A stretch of DNA of 64,000 nucleotides from Pseudomonas brassicacearum (GCF_003732225.1 NZ_MOBJ01000015.1:1-64000); one strand, 5' to 3'. Shown: positions 35,508 through 44,703, numbered from the stretch's first letter. Translations and numbers: made by a program. Notes: generated from the sequence alone by a model not told the origin.

Positions 35508-37049
35508 TTAAGCCTTGACGGAGCCTACCCCCACGGTTGTCCGCAATCGCCCCTCCAACCTTCGCTTCAACCCACGCGCCTCAATTAACAATTTCGAGCC
35601 TTTGCTGGCATTGGCCCGCCCCCATTCCTCAAGCAATTCCAGGCATGAGTGGTCGATGTAACTCAGGTTATTCAGCGGCACATGCACCGTCGCACCGGCT
35701 GGAATAGCCCCCAGCACCTGGGTCAACGCCGGCACCTTGAGAAAGGTCGCAGCGCCCACCAGTCGCAACTCCATTTCACCCTCTGCCGGAAGGTCGATCA
35801 GGCTGATCTTCAATCGCGAGGCCTTCCAGGCCAGCTTCGCCAGGGTCAGGCCGAAACCGATCAGCACCCCGGTCAGCAGGTCACTGAAGATGATTGCCAG
35901 TGCGGTCACCGCATAGGTAAACATTGGCATTCGGCCATACCGTCCCAGTCCGCGAAACGCCTTCAGATCCACCAGTTTCACCCCGGTATACACCAGCACG
36001 CCGGCCAGGCTGGCCACCGGAATGCTTTGCAGCACACTGGACAGCAGCATCACAAACGCCAGCAGCCAGACACCGTGGAGAATCGCCGACAACCGAGTCT
36101 TGGCGCCAGCCTGTACGTTGGCTGAACTGCGTACGATCACCCCCGTCATCGGTAGCGCACCGACCAGACCGCAGAGCATGTTGCCCACACCCTGGGCTGA
36201 CAATTCGCGGTCGAAATCCGAACGCTCGCCGCTGTGCATGCGATCCACCGCGGCGGCCGAGAGCAGGGTTTCGGCGCTGGCGATGAAGGCCACGGCGAAG
36301 GCCGCGATCAGCAGGTTGGGGTCAGCCAGATTCAACAGGTCGGCCGGTTTCAGCCAGTCAATCGCCTCGGCCAGGTTAGCCGGGACTTCGACCCGTTTGA
36401 CGTTCAATGCCAGCGCCAGACTGGCAAGGGTCGCCAAACCAACGCCGAGCAAGGCGCCGGGAATAAAGCGCAGCGCTTGCGGACGAAACTTCTCCCACAA
36501 GCCCATCACCAGAATCGTCGACAGCCCAAGCAGACCGGCCTGCCAACCCAGCCCGCCACCCAGTATTGGCACGGCTTGGGCAATGGCCGCCGGAAACCCG
36601 CTGAGGTTATCCAGGCCGGAGGGTTTAGGGAGACCGTCGAGCATCACATGCATCTGCGACAGCACGATCAGCACACCAATGCCCGCCAACATGCCGTAGA
36701 CCACTGCCGGCGCCGTCACGCGGAACCAGCAGCCCAGGCGCAAACGCCCGGCCAGCAGTTGCAGAAACCCGGCCAGTAGCAAAATCGGCCCGAGCATCGC
36801 CACACCATGCTGGCGTACCAGTTCAAAGACCAATACCGCCAGCCCCGCAGCCGGACCACTGACTTGCAGCGGCGAACCGGCCAGCCAACCGACCACCAGG
36901 CCACCGATAATCCCGGTGATCAGGCCCTTGGACGGCGGCATGCCGGAAGCGATTGCAATGCCCATGCACAAGGGCAGGGCGACCAGAAACACCACCACCG
37001 AAGCGAGCAGCTCCCGTGGCAAAACAGCTTTCAATTGCGCAGCACGCAT
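35508..37049 (-). CDS. SulP-family anion transporter, probable bicarbonate carrier
   Basis: A 513-residue inner-membrane protein with 10-14 hydrophobic segments (from LLASVVVFLVALPLCMGIAIASG) and a short C-terminal STAS domain (about 425-500; SYIDHSCLELLEEW), where the usual D-x-S-G is replaced by DHSC. SulP proteins carry sulfate, bicarbonate or dicarboxylates. The next gene upstream in the same direction is a beta-carbonic anhydrase 89 bp away, which favours bicarbonate (inference). A start ATG lies at 37049 after AGGAGAACG. Confidence 0.88.
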   Translation of the reverse strand: MRAAQLKAVLPRELLASVVVFLVALPLCMGIAIASGMPPSKGLITGIIGGLVVGWLAGSPLQVSGPAAGLAVLVFELVRQHGVAMLGPILLLAGFLQLLAGRLRLGCWFRVTAPAVVYGMLAGIGVLIVLSQMHVMLDGLPKPSGLDNLSGFPAAIAQAVPILGGGLGWQAGLLGLSTILVMGLWEKFRPQALRFIPGALLGVGLATLASLALALNVKRVEVPANLAEAIDWLKPADLLNLADPNLLIAAFAVAFIASAETLLSAAAVDRMHSGERSDFDRELSAQGVGNMLCGLVGALPMTGVIVRSSANVQAGAKTRLSAILHGVWLLAFVMLLSSVLQSIPVASLAGVLVYTGVKLVDLKAFRGLGRYGRMPMFTYAVTALAIIFSDLLTGVLIGFGLTLAKLAWKASRLKISLIDLPAEGEMELRLVGAATFLKVPALTQVLGAIPAGATVHVPLNNLSYIDHSCLELLEEWGRANASKGSKLLIEARGLKRRLEGRLRTTVGVGSVKA

Positions 37050-37138
37050 TAGCGTTCTCCTGAGATTCTTCAGGCGCGGCGAAGCCCGACCGCTTTTTCA
37101 GCGGTCCTGGCCAGACCAGACACGGTGTTTAGGAGGAT

Positions 37139-37870
37139 TTAGAAGCGCGCTTTTGGCGTCGCCATGGGTATCGGATGACTGCCGTCCAGAGGCAGGAAGC
37201 AGCCCTTATCCGCGTCGTAGGCTTTGATTTCGCTGGTTTCGATGCTGTAGACCCAGCCATGGATAAACAGCTGACCATTGGCCATGCGCGAGGCCACTGA
37301 GGGGTGAGTGCGCAAATGCTGCAACTGGGCGATGACGTTTTCTTCGGTAAGCACCTGCATGCTTTCATTTTCGTCAGCGCAATGGCAGTTTTCCTGGACC
37401 ATGGTTTTTGCTACTTCGGCATGACGTAGCCAGGCTTTGACCGTGGGCATTTTTTCCAGGCTTTGCGGATTGAGTACCGCACGCATGGCACCGCAATCGG
37501 AATGCCCACAAATGATGATGTGCTGCACGCCAAGGGCCAGCACTGCATATTCGATGGCCGTGGAAACCCCGCCGTTCATCTGGCCATAGGGCGGCACTAC
37601 GTTGCCAACGTTGCGGGTGACGAACAGATCGCCAGGGGCGCTTTGGGTAATCAATTCGGGAACGATGCGCGAGTCCGCGCATGCAATGAACATCGCTCTG
37701 GGCCGCTGAGCCGTAGCGAGTTTCTTGAAGAGTTCTTCCTGTTGCGGGAAGACCTCGTGGTGGAAGTGTAAAAAACCGTCAACAATATGCTGCAGCGCTG
37801 CATCGGCGCTTTCGGCCTCGGGCAGGGCGGAAGCCGACGCAGCCAACGGCTGTTTATCCTTGTCACTCAT
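37139..37870 (-). CDS. Beta-class carbonic anhydrase
   Basis: A 243-residue zinc enzyme that interconverts CO2 and bicarbonate. Zinc ligands are C64 (in CADSR), H123 and C126 (in HSDCGAM); the catalytic Asp66-Arg68 pair is in CADSR. The N-terminus has about 25 extra polar residues but no clear signal peptide, so it is presumed cytoplasmic. It is probably co-transcribed with the SulP transporter. Confidence 0.93.
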   Translation of the reverse strand: MSDKDKQPLAASASALPEAESADAALQHIVDGFLHFHHEVFPQQEELFKKLATAQRPRAMFIACADSRIVPELITQSAPGDLFVTRNVGNVVPPYGQMNGGVSTAIEYAVLALGVQHIIICGHSDCGAMRAVLNPQSLEKMPTVKAWLRHAEVAKTMVQENCHCADENESMQVLTEENVIAQLQHLRTHPSVASRMANGQLFIHGWVYSIETSEIKAYDADKGCFLPLDGSHPIPMATPKARF

Positions 37871-38114
37871 AATTCATCCTCTTTGACGGAGTAGGGAAAT
37901 TTTCCCGTTTTACCTGGGATAAAGCCAGCGACTGGCTGGAAAACATTCAGATCGCCGACCAGTGACCATCTAGTCACTCGATGAACAAGGTAACCAGCGA
38001 AACTTAACTCAAACTGAATCAACCGCTCTAGAACATGCGTTCAAGGTTACAAAAAACGTGACCGGGATAAAAACTCCCAGCGTTTTTCACTACTCAACCA
38101 TAGGCCAATTGTTG

Positions 38115-39173
38115 CTAAAGCAACGACATCTGAGCACCAGGCGGACAAAAGGCTTCGCAGTCCAGATTGAAACCTTCACGTTGATTGAGCCCAAGACGCT
38201 TTATCGTTTTGGCGAAGCGTTGCGCCAGCAGGTCGGCGAACGGTCCTTCACCACGCATGCGGGCGCCAAAGCGGCTGTCATACAGTTCACCGCCGCGGCT
38301 TTGGCGGATCAAACTCAACACATGGGCTGCGCGTTGCGGATAGTGAGCCGTCAGCCACTCCTCGAACAGCGGCGCCACCTCCAGCGGCAGGCGCAACATC
38401 ATGTACGCCGCACTCTGCGCACCGGCCGCATGTGCTTCGGTCAGCAGGCTTTCCAGCTCACTGTCGTTGATCATTGGAATCATCGGCGAACACAAGACGC
38501 CCACCGGAATCCCGGCCTCGCGCATGACCCGAATCGCCCGCAACCGCGCCTTCGGGGCAGCCGTCCGCGGCTCAAGGATGCGTTTGAGCTCGTCGTCGAG
38601 GCTGGTCAGGCTGATCATCACCGCCACCAGCCGCTGCTCGGCCAATTCACTGAGCAGATCCAGATCGCGAAGAATCAGCGATCCCTTGGTGATGATGGTC
38701 ACCGGATGCCGGTAACGCAGCAACACCTGAAGAATTCGCCGGGTGATTTTGTGTTCGCGCTCGATCGGCTGATAGGGATCGGTGTTGGAGCCCAGGTTGA
38801 TCGGCGCGCACTGATAACCGCGTTTGGAAAGCTGTTGCTCCAGTACGTCGGCAGCGTTGCTTTTGGCAATCAGCTTCGTCTCGAAATCCAGGCCCGGCGA
38901 CAGGTCCCAATAGGCATGACTTGGCCGCGCATAGCAGTAGATGCAACCGTGTTCGCAACCTCGATAGGGGTTGATCGAGCGATCGAAGGGCAGGTCGGGC
39001 GAGTTGTTGCGGGTGATGATGGTTTTCGCCGTCTCGATGCGCACCTCGGTGCCCTGGGTCAGCGGTGCTTCCTGGTACCAGCCATCGTCTTCGGCCACCG
39101 AACGGTTTGGCGCAAAGCGATTGTGCGGATTGCTGGCGGTGCCGCGTCCGCGAGGTGGCAAGGGCGTGAACAT
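38115..39173 (-). CDS. PA0069-type radical SAM protein (SplB-like)
   Basis: A 352-residue protein with the radical SAM cluster motif C73-x3-C77-x2-C80 (RGCEHGCIYCYARP), similar to spore photoproduct lyase-like enzymes. Later segments (TIITKGSLILRDLDLL, PTGVLCSPMIP-like MPIPVGVLCSPMIPMINDSE region) fit a TIM-barrel. The reaction is unknown. A LexA box lies just upstream (39189-39204), and the P. aeruginosa homologue PA0069 belongs to the reported LexA regulon, so a role in DNA damage is plausible. Confidence 0.9.
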   Translation of the reverse strand: MFTPLPPRGRGTASNPHNRFAPNRSVAEDDGWYQEAPLTQGTEVRIETAKTIITRNNSPDLPFDRSINPYRGCEHGCIYCYARPSHAYWDLSPGLDFETKLIAKSNAADVLEQQLSKRGYQCAPINLGSNTDPYQPIEREHKITRRILQVLLRYRHPVTIITKGSLILRDLDLLSELAEQRLVAVMISLTSLDDELKRILEPRTAAPKARLRAIRVMREAGIPVGVLCSPMIPMINDSELESLLTEAHAAGAQSAAYMMLRLPLEVAPLFEEWLTAHYPQRAAHVLSLIRQSRGGELYDSRFGARMRGEGPFADLLAQRFAKTIKRLGLNQREGFNLDCEAFCPPGAQMSLL

Positions 39174-39188
39174 TGGAAAACCCCATAA

Positions 39189-39204
39189 CTGTATGCCTGT
39201 ACAG
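39189..39204. promoter_or_regulatory. LexA (SOS) box
   Basis: CTGTATGCCTGTACAG, an exact CTG-N10-CAG with TGTA.. .TACA half-sites. It ends 15 bp before the start codon of the radical SAM gene (minus strand), a position where bound LexA would block transcription. Confidence 0.85.
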
Positions 39205-39299
39205 TATCGAAAGATTCGCTGTCAGGCCAGTGCCGTTCGGCAGCTTCAGCGAAGGTGCCAAGTTAAAGTTCTACTCGTTTTATACGGGTTACTTGTTAA

Positions 39300-39334
39300 A
39301 TAACCAATAACCAACAACCAACAACCAATAACCG
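39300..39334. repeat. Five-unit 7-bp tandem repeat
   Basis: Five heptamers in tandem: ATAACCA, ATAACCA, ACAACCA, ACAACCA, ATAACCG. It lies 103 bp upstream of the EF-hand gene, in an A/T-rich stretch. Confidence 0.9.
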
Positions 39335-39437
39335 TAAAAACGGGAAACATATAACTATTGGCCATCCGATAAAAATCACCCGTATTATCCTTGCCACTTG
39401 CAACACCACTCTGGATAACCCATAAAAGGATTTAACG

Positions 39438-39740
39438 ATGTCTTTCCTTAATCAACGCGGTATTTTCCTGCAACTAATGAAACCTGGTCCTTCGGAACCC
39501 AATACTCTTGTGTCGATGCAACTTGCCCGCAAGGAACTGGGTTGGGATCCAGAAAATAAAATGCAAACGGAAGCATTGGTTGACTCGATCTTCATGACCG
39601 CAGTTTCCAGCGACGGCGGGCGCTCCTTCACTATCGGGACCCTGCGCAAGGATGTCGACGGTGATGGCGATATTGATGCCGATGACAAAGCCAAGCTGCT
39701 GGCGTTGGCCAAAGCTTATGCAAACATCGTCAGCCCGTGA
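39438..39740 (+). CDS. Small EF-hand/dockerin-like protein, unknown
   Basis: A 100-residue protein not recognised as a named family. It has no signal peptide. Near the C-terminus a 12-residue loop (D72-V-D-G-D-G-D-I-D-A-D-D83) fits a calcium-binding EF-hand, with acidic residues at positions 1, 3, 5, 9 and 12, Gly at 6 and Ile at 8; the following helix (KAKLLALAKAYANIV) fits too. Only one such loop is present. AAGGA precedes the ATG. It sits between core genes in A/T-rich DNA, suggesting acquisition. Confidence 0.75.
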   Translation: MSFLNQRGIFLQLMKPGPSEPNTLVSMQLARKELGWDPENKMQTEALVDSIFMTAVSSDGGRSFTIGTLRKDVDGDGDIDADDKAKLLALAKAYANIVSP

Positions 39741-40124
39741 TCCGGTTGGGTGCCATGTCGGGTAATACACTCTACCCGTCATAAACCAACGCCTACGACA
39801 TCATTCCCGTAGGCGTTGTCTATATCAACTTAACAACGCTCAATACTACTTGCTTATCGCGTTTTCTCAGCCCACGTCTATTTCACCTCACGCTGACGTA
39901 AACCGATAATGTCCGCTCACGTTATCTACGTCCGCCTATTACGCCAGCTCGTGCAAGTAAAGTTCACCCTCCCGCCATTGCTTTTCCGCAAATGCCGGCA
40001 TCGTAAAGGTCACAGAAGGTCTCAGGCTTAACGATTCTTTGACAAGCCCCTCACAGAGCTTTGACTGCTCAGGGTTCAGGCTGGGATTTCGTCGCCCATT
40101 CCTTCATCCACGGCCTCCTGACTC
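39741..40124. other. Intergenic region with hairpin
   Basis: 384 bp, A/T-richer than its surroundings. A hairpin with arms AACGCCTACG/CGTAGGCGTT lies at 39788-39817, probably the end of the EF-hand transcript although no T run follows. TTGACA at 40039-40044 could be a -35 element for the phosphatase, but no matching -10 is evident. Confidence 0.5.
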
Positions 40125-40781
40125 ATGTCGAAAAACCGCCTCTTGCTCGCACTGTGCCTGTCATTCATGGCGTGCTTTGCGTTCGATCAGGTTCAGGCCG
40201 AGCAAACCCAATCCATCCGTCCCGCAGAATGGGCCCAACCCGTCGAAGCGCAGTACGGCCTTTACCAGATGTCACCGACCCTCTACCGCAGCGCACTTCC
40301 CGATCATGGAGCGCTACCACTGCTGGAAAAATTCCAGATCGCGACGGTGATCAATTTTCTGCCCGAGTCCGACGCAAGCTGGCTATCGACACCCGGCATC
40401 AACCTGGTGCAATTGCCGTACAAGACCAGCCATGTCGATGACAGCGAGGTGCTGAGTGCGTTGCGGGCCATTCAAACCGGTCAAAGCAAAGGCCCGGTGT
40501 TGATCCACTGCAAACGCGGATCGGATCGCACCGGCTTGATGGCTGCGATGTACCGCGTGGTGGTGCAAGGCTGGAGCAAGGAGGACGCTCTGAACGAAAT
40601 GACCCAGGGCGGTTTCGACGACAATACCCACTTCAAGAACGGCATTCGTTACATGATGAAGGCAGATATCGACAAACTGCGCACCGCGCTGGCTAACGGC
40701 GATTGCAGTACCAGTGTGTTTGCTACCTGCTCGATGAAAAGCTGGTTAAAAACGGTGAATAGCGAAGAACCGAAGATCTGA
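40125..40781 (+). CDS. Secreted dual-specificity tyrosine phosphatase (TpbA-like)
   Basis: A 218-residue protein with a signal peptide (about 1-25, ending QVQAEQ), so probably periplasmic. The signature HCKRGSDRTG gives the P-loop nucleophile C129 and R135 (C-x5-R), and D105/D106 in SHVDDSE is the likely general acid. The arrangement resembles P. aeruginosa TpbA, a periplasmic phosphatase that lowers c-di-GMP through TpbB. Whether this is TpbA itself is uncertain, as the gene neighbours differ. The last 40 residues, with two extra cysteines, are unusual. Confidence 0.85.
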   Translation: MSKNRLLLALCLSFMACFAFDQVQAEQTQSIRPAEWAQPVEAQYGLYQMSPTLYRSALPDHGALPLLEKFQIATVINFLPESDASWLSTPGINLVQLPYKTSHVDDSEVLSALRAIQTGQSKGPVLIHCKRGSDRTGLMAAMYRVVVQGWSKEDALNEMTQGGFDDNTHFKNGIRYMMKADIDKLRTALANGDCSTSVFATCSMKSWLKTVNSEEPKI

Positions 40782-40917
40782 GAGGCGCGCCACAACAAGC
40801 CCCTTACCCAAACAGGTGAGGCGGCTCATGGACCTGCAATAGAGGATGGTGGTGGTCGTCGACAGAGACCGCCCTTGAGCACTCAGGCTCAAAGGCGGAT
40901 TTCAAAGAGCCGGGTGA

Positions 40918-41208
40918 TCAGGAATGATCGTCGGGCTTTTTCTTCAGCTTTGGATTGGGAAAGAACTGCACAGCCTGGACCTTGGCGTCCGGGACCTTCA
41001 ACGCGGTGGTGTTAACCCGCGTACCCAATTCCTTGGGCACTGACAGACCTTGCTCGTTCAACGTGTCGGAATAACCGCAGGCCACGCATTCGCGGTGCGG
41101 CACTTCGTCTTCGCTCCACATCATCAACTTGTCCGGCTCACTGCACGCAGGGCAGACTGCCCCGGCGATGAAGCGTTTCTTGGTTTTGCTCACAGGCCCG
41201 TCACTCAT
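40918..41208 (-). CDS. yheV: YheV-family zinc-ribbon protein
   Basis: A 96-residue protein with two C-x2-C pairs (CPAC and CVAC, about residues 19-45) forming a zinc ribbon, followed by a basic, Pro/Lys-rich tail (FFPNPKLKKKPDD). It matches the YheV (DUF2387) family, which lies next to prlC in many gammaproteobacteria. Its start overlaps the prlC stop by 4 bp. Function unknown. Confidence 0.9.
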   Translation of the reverse strand: MSDGPVSKTKKRFIAGAVCPACSEPDKLMMWSEDEVPHRECVACGYSDTLNEQGLSVPKELGTRVNTTALKVPDAKVQAVQFFPNPKLKKKPDDHS

Positions 41209-43283
41209 GCTGCCGCGTCCTCGTTGAGGCCGCTGTGGCGCAAGAGTGCGTCAATCGACGGCGCACGTCCGCGGAAATCGACGAACAGCACCATTGGCTC
41301 CTGAGAACCGCCGCGGGCCAGGATCGCCTCGCGGAACGCACGACCGGTGGCCGCATTGAGCACGCCTTCTTCCTCGAACTTCGAGAAAGCATCGGCCGAC
41401 AGCACTTCAGCCCATTTGTAGCTGTAGTAACCCGCCGCGTAACCGCCAGCGAAGATGTGCGCAAAGCTGTTGGGAAAACGGTTGTAGGCCGGCGGACGCA
41501 TCACCGAAACCTCATCGCGAACGCCTTCGAGCACTTGCAGCACGCTACGGCCGTCGCCGTGAGTGGCGTGCAGTTCGAAGTCGAACAGCGAGAATTCCAG
41601 CTGACGTACCATCATCAGACCAGACTGGAAGTTCTTCGCCGCGAGCATTTTTTGCAGCAGGTCCTGCGGCAGTGGCTCGCCGGTTTCGTAGTGACCGGAG
41701 ATCAATGCCAGGCCTTCCGGCTCCCAGCACCAGTTTTCCATGAACTGACTTGGCAACTCGACCGCATCCCAGGCCACCCCGTTGATACCGGACACACCGG
41801 AATATTCGACGCGGGTCAGCAGGTGATGCAGGCCGTGACCGAATTCGTGGAACAAGGTGGTGACTTCGTCGTGGGTCAGCAGGGCAGGCTTGCCGCTGTC
41901 GGCCGGAGTGAAGTTGCACACCAGATTGGCCACCGGACTTTGCAGCACGCCTGCGGCGGTACGGCGGTGATCGCGGGCGCCGTCCATCCAGGCACCGCCA
42001 CGCTTGTTGGCGCGGGCATACAGGTCGAAGAAGAAGCGCCCGACGTGCTGGCCGTTTTCCTTGATTTCGAACAGGCGAACGTCCGGGTGCCAGGTGTCGA
42101 AGCCTTTCAACTCGGCGATTTCGATGCCGTACAGACGCTGGACAATGGCGAACAAACCGCTCAGTACTTTGTCGATCGGGAAGTACGCACGCAGGGTTTC
42201 CTGGGCGACGCTGTAACGCTGTTCACGAAGCTTTTCGCCGTAGAAACCGCTGTCCCAGCTTTGCAGATCCGGGCAGCCCTGTTCGGCGGCGTAGGCCTTG
42301 AGCTGTTCCAGATCCTGCGCGGCGAACGGTTTGCTGCGCTTGGCCAGATCGCGCAGGAAGTTCAGCACCTGATCGCTGGACTCGGCCATTTTGGTCGCCA
42401 GGCTCAGCTCCGAGAAGCTGGCGAAACCCAGCAGCTTGGCCAGCTCCTGACGCAGATCGAGGATCTCTTCCATCACCGGGCTGTTATCGTTCTGACCGGC
42501 ATTCGGGCCTTGGTCCGACGCACGGGTGCAGTACGCAGCGTAGACTTCTTCGCGCAACGCGCGGTCATGGGCGTAGGTCATCACCGCGAAGTAGCTCGGG
42601 AATTCCAGGCTGATCAGCCAGCCATCCAGATCTTTGGCCTGGGCGGCGGCAGCCATCTGCGCCTTGGCCGAATCAGTCAGGCCGGCGAGGGCGGCTTCAT
42701 CGGTGATGTGTTTGGTCCAGGCCTGGGTGGCATCGAGCAATTGGTTGGAGAAATGGCTACCCAGCTCGGACAGTTTGCTCTGCACCTCGGCGTAACGCTT
42801 TTGCTCAGGCGCAGGCAAATCGATACCCGACAGACGGAAGTCACGCAGCGCGTGCTCAAGAATGGTTTTTTGCGCGACGTCGAAATCGACCGCTTCCGGG
42901 CTGTTGACCAGGGCTTCATAGGCCTCGAACAGCTCGCGGTTCTGGCCCAACTCGGTGGCGTAGGCGCTCAGTGCCGGCAGGCAGGACTCGTAAGCCTCAC
43001 GCAGTTCGGCGCTGTTGCACACCGCATTCAGGTGACTGACCGGGCTCCAGGCCGCGCCCAGGCGATCGTTCAACTCGTCCATCGCCAGCACCAGTCCGGC
43101 CCAGGTAGGTTGTTTACCCTGGCTTTTGAGGATCTCGGCGATGGCGGCACGGTTGTCCGCGAGGATCTGTTCGATGGCCGGTTGTACGTGCTCGGCGCGG
43201 ATCGCCGAGAACGGCGGCAGGTCGTAGGACTGCAGAAGAGGGTTGTTCACGCTCACGGTTGGCACCTTGGCTGATAGAAACAT
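41205..43283 (-). CDS. prlC: Oligopeptidase A (PrlC), M3 metallopeptidase
   Basis: A 692-residue cytoplasmic zinc peptidase that degrades short peptides, including cleaved signal peptides. The catalytic HEFGHGLHH (H-E-x2-H) is about residue 470; the downstream Glu ligand lies in the NWCWEPEGL region. The length is close to E. coli PrlC (680). The start MFLSAKVPTV may in fact be the later MNNPLLQ-type start; the first ten residues vary. It forms a unit with yheV. Confidence 0.94.
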   Translation of the reverse strand: MFLSAKVPTVSVNNPLLQSYDLPPFSAIRAEHVQPAIEQILADNRAAIAEILKSQGKQPTWAGLVLAMDELNDRLGAAWSPVSHLNAVCNSAELREAYESCLPALSAYATELGQNRELFEAYEALVNSPEAVDFDVAQKTILEHALRDFRLSGIDLPAPEQKRYAEVQSKLSELGSHFSNQLLDATQAWTKHITDEAALAGLTDSAKAQMAAAAQAKDLDGWLISLEFPSYFAVMTYAHDRALREEVYAAYCTRASDQGPNAGQNDNSPVMEEILDLRQELAKLLGFASFSELSLATKMAESSDQVLNFLRDLAKRSKPFAAQDLEQLKAYAAEQGCPDLQSWDSGFYGEKLREQRYSVAQETLRAYFPIDKVLSGLFAIVQRLYGIEIAELKGFDTWHPDVRLFEIKENGQHVGRFFFDLYARANKRGGAWMDGARDHRRTAAGVLQSPVANLVCNFTPADSGKPALLTHDEVTTLFHEFGHGLHHLLTRVEYSGVSGINGVAWDAVELPSQFMENWCWEPEGLALISGHYETGEPLPQDLLQKMLAAKNFQSGLMMVRQLEFSLFDFELHATHGDGRSVLQVLEGVRDEVSVMRPPAYNRFPNSFAHIFAGGYAAGYYSYKWAEVLSADAFSKFEEEGVLNAATGRAFREAILARGGSQEPMVLFVDFRGRAPSIDALLRHSGLNEDAAA

Positions 43284-43359
43284 GCTGGAAGAAACATAGC
43301 CCCATCTTAATTACAATCGACGCCAACCGCAGCTATCAACAAAAGAGAGAGAGCCTATC

Positions 43360-43905
43360 GTGTCCCTTCGCAAGTACCAGAACCACACCCCCGTGCTCGA
43401 CAAAGGCGCGTTTGTCGACGGTTCGGCAGTGGTGATCGGCGACGTCGAAATAGGCGAAGACAGCTCGGTCTGGCCACTGACCGTGATCCGCGGCGACATG
43501 CACCGTATCCGCATTGGTCAGCGCACCAGCGTGCAGGATGGTTGCGTTTTGCACATCACCCACGCAGGGCCCTTCAACCCCGACGGCTTCCCGCTGCTGA
43601 TCGGCGATGACGTGACCATCGCCCATAAAGTCATGCTGCACGGCTGCACGGTCGGCAACCGGATCCTGATCGGCATGGGCAGTATCGTCATGGATGGCGC
43701 GGTGGTCGAAGACGACGTGATCATCGGCGCTGGCAGTCTGGTGCCACCGGGCAAACGCCTGGAAAGTGGTTTCCTCTATGTCGGCAGCCCGGTGAAACAG
43801 ATCCGTCCACTGACTGACAAGGAACGGGCGTTTTTCACCTACAGCGCGGCGAATTACGTGAAGCTCAAGGACCTGCATCTGGCCGAAGGCTACGACCAGC
43901 TCTGA
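43360..43905 (+). CDS. Gamma-carbonic anhydrase-like protein (YrdA type)
   Basis: A 181-residue left-handed beta-helix protein built of hexapeptide repeats (for example VIGDVEIGEDSSVWPLTV and VTIAHKVMLHGCTVG). Conserved His residues in LHITHAG and IAHKVMLHG match the metal ligands of YrdA/CaiE-type proteins. Whether it hydrates CO2 is unproven for this subfamily. It is divergent from prlC and 27 bp ahead of the HAD gene. Confidence 0.9.
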   Translation: MSLRKYQNHTPVLDKGAFVDGSAVVIGDVEIGEDSSVWPLTVIRGDMHRIRIGQRTSVQDGCVLHITHAGPFNPDGFPLLIGDDVTIAHKVMLHGCTVGNRILIGMGSIVMDGAVVEDDVIIGAGSLVPPGKRLESGFLYVGSPVKQIRPLTDKERAFFTYSAANYVKLKDLHLAEGYDQL

Positions 43906-43932
43906 CACCGGCAGACTCACTCAGGAATCTTC

Positions 43933-44583
43933 ATGCATTACCAAACTGTTTTATTCGACCTCGATGGCACCCTGACCGACCCGCGTGAGGGCATCACCCG
44001 CTCGATCCAGTTCGCCTTGAGCAAACTGGGGATCGACGAGCCTGATCTGACCAGACTCGAACACTTCATCGGCCCACCATTGCTGCAAGCCTTCATGCAG
44101 TTCTACGACTTCGACGAGCCCAAGGCCTGGGAGGCGGTGAATTTCTATCGCGAGCGCTTCAAGGTCACCGGCCTGTACGAGAACCGGGTGTTCGACGGCG
44201 TCACACCCCTGCTGGAAACCCTTAACGGGCAAGGGCGGCAGCTGTACATCGCGACGTCGAAGCCGTGGATTTTCGCCCGGGAAATCGCCCGGCACTTCGG
44301 TTTCGATCGGCACTTCAAGGTGATCTACGGCAGCGAACTGGACGGCACCCGCACCGACAAGGTCGAGCTGATTGCCCATTTGATGGCTGAAGAAGGACTC
44401 GATCCAAGCACCACGCTGATGATCGGCGACCGCAAACACGACCTGATCGGTGCCAAGCGCAACGGATTGGACGCGGCAGCAGTGGGTTATGGTTTCGGCA
44501 GCCACGAAGAATTGAGCGCCGAACAGCCGGCGTATCACTTCGAGACATTGGCCGAGTTGCATCAGGCGTTTTTGCAGCGCTAG
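43933..44583 (+). CDS. HAD-family phosphatase (Gph-like)
   Basis: A 216-residue HAD subfamily IA hydrolase. Motif I LFDLDGTLTD holds the nucleophile Asp, motif II is ATSKP, and motif III/IV is IGDRKHDLIGAKRNG. The helical cap (about 20-85) follows motif I. The substrate (phosphoglycolate, nucleotide or other phosphomonoester) cannot be told. It probably shares a transcript with the gamma-carbonic anhydrase. Confidence 0.9.
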   Translation: MHYQTVLFDLDGTLTDPREGITRSIQFALSKLGIDEPDLTRLEHFIGPPLLQAFMQFYDFDEPKAWEAVNFYRERFKVTGLYENRVFDGVTPLLETLNGQGRQLYIATSKPWIFAREIARHFGFDRHFKVIYGSELDGTRTDKVELIAHLMAEEGLDPSTTLMIGDRKHDLIGAKRNGLDAAAVGYGFGSHEELSAEQPAYHFETLAELHQAFLQR

Positions 44584-44592
44584 TTGCACCGC

Positions 44593-44680
44593 CATCGCGA
44601 GCACCCCCGCCCCTCCCACATTAGACCGAGTTGTTGGGTAAATACGCGATCCCCTGTGGGAGCGAGCTTGCTCGCGATGG
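44593..44680. repeat. REP doublet, family A, partly degenerate
   Basis: An intact copy at 44657-44680 and a damaged inverted copy (ATCGCGAGCACCCCCGCCCC) starting at 44594, between converging genes. Confidence 0.8.
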
Positions 44681-44703
44681 CGTCAGTTCATCCAACGCAA
44701 ATC

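Noticed and set aside
41235..43274. 679-codon open frame opposite prlC
   Set aside because: Shadow of prlC; no recognisable domain and composition of an antisense frame.
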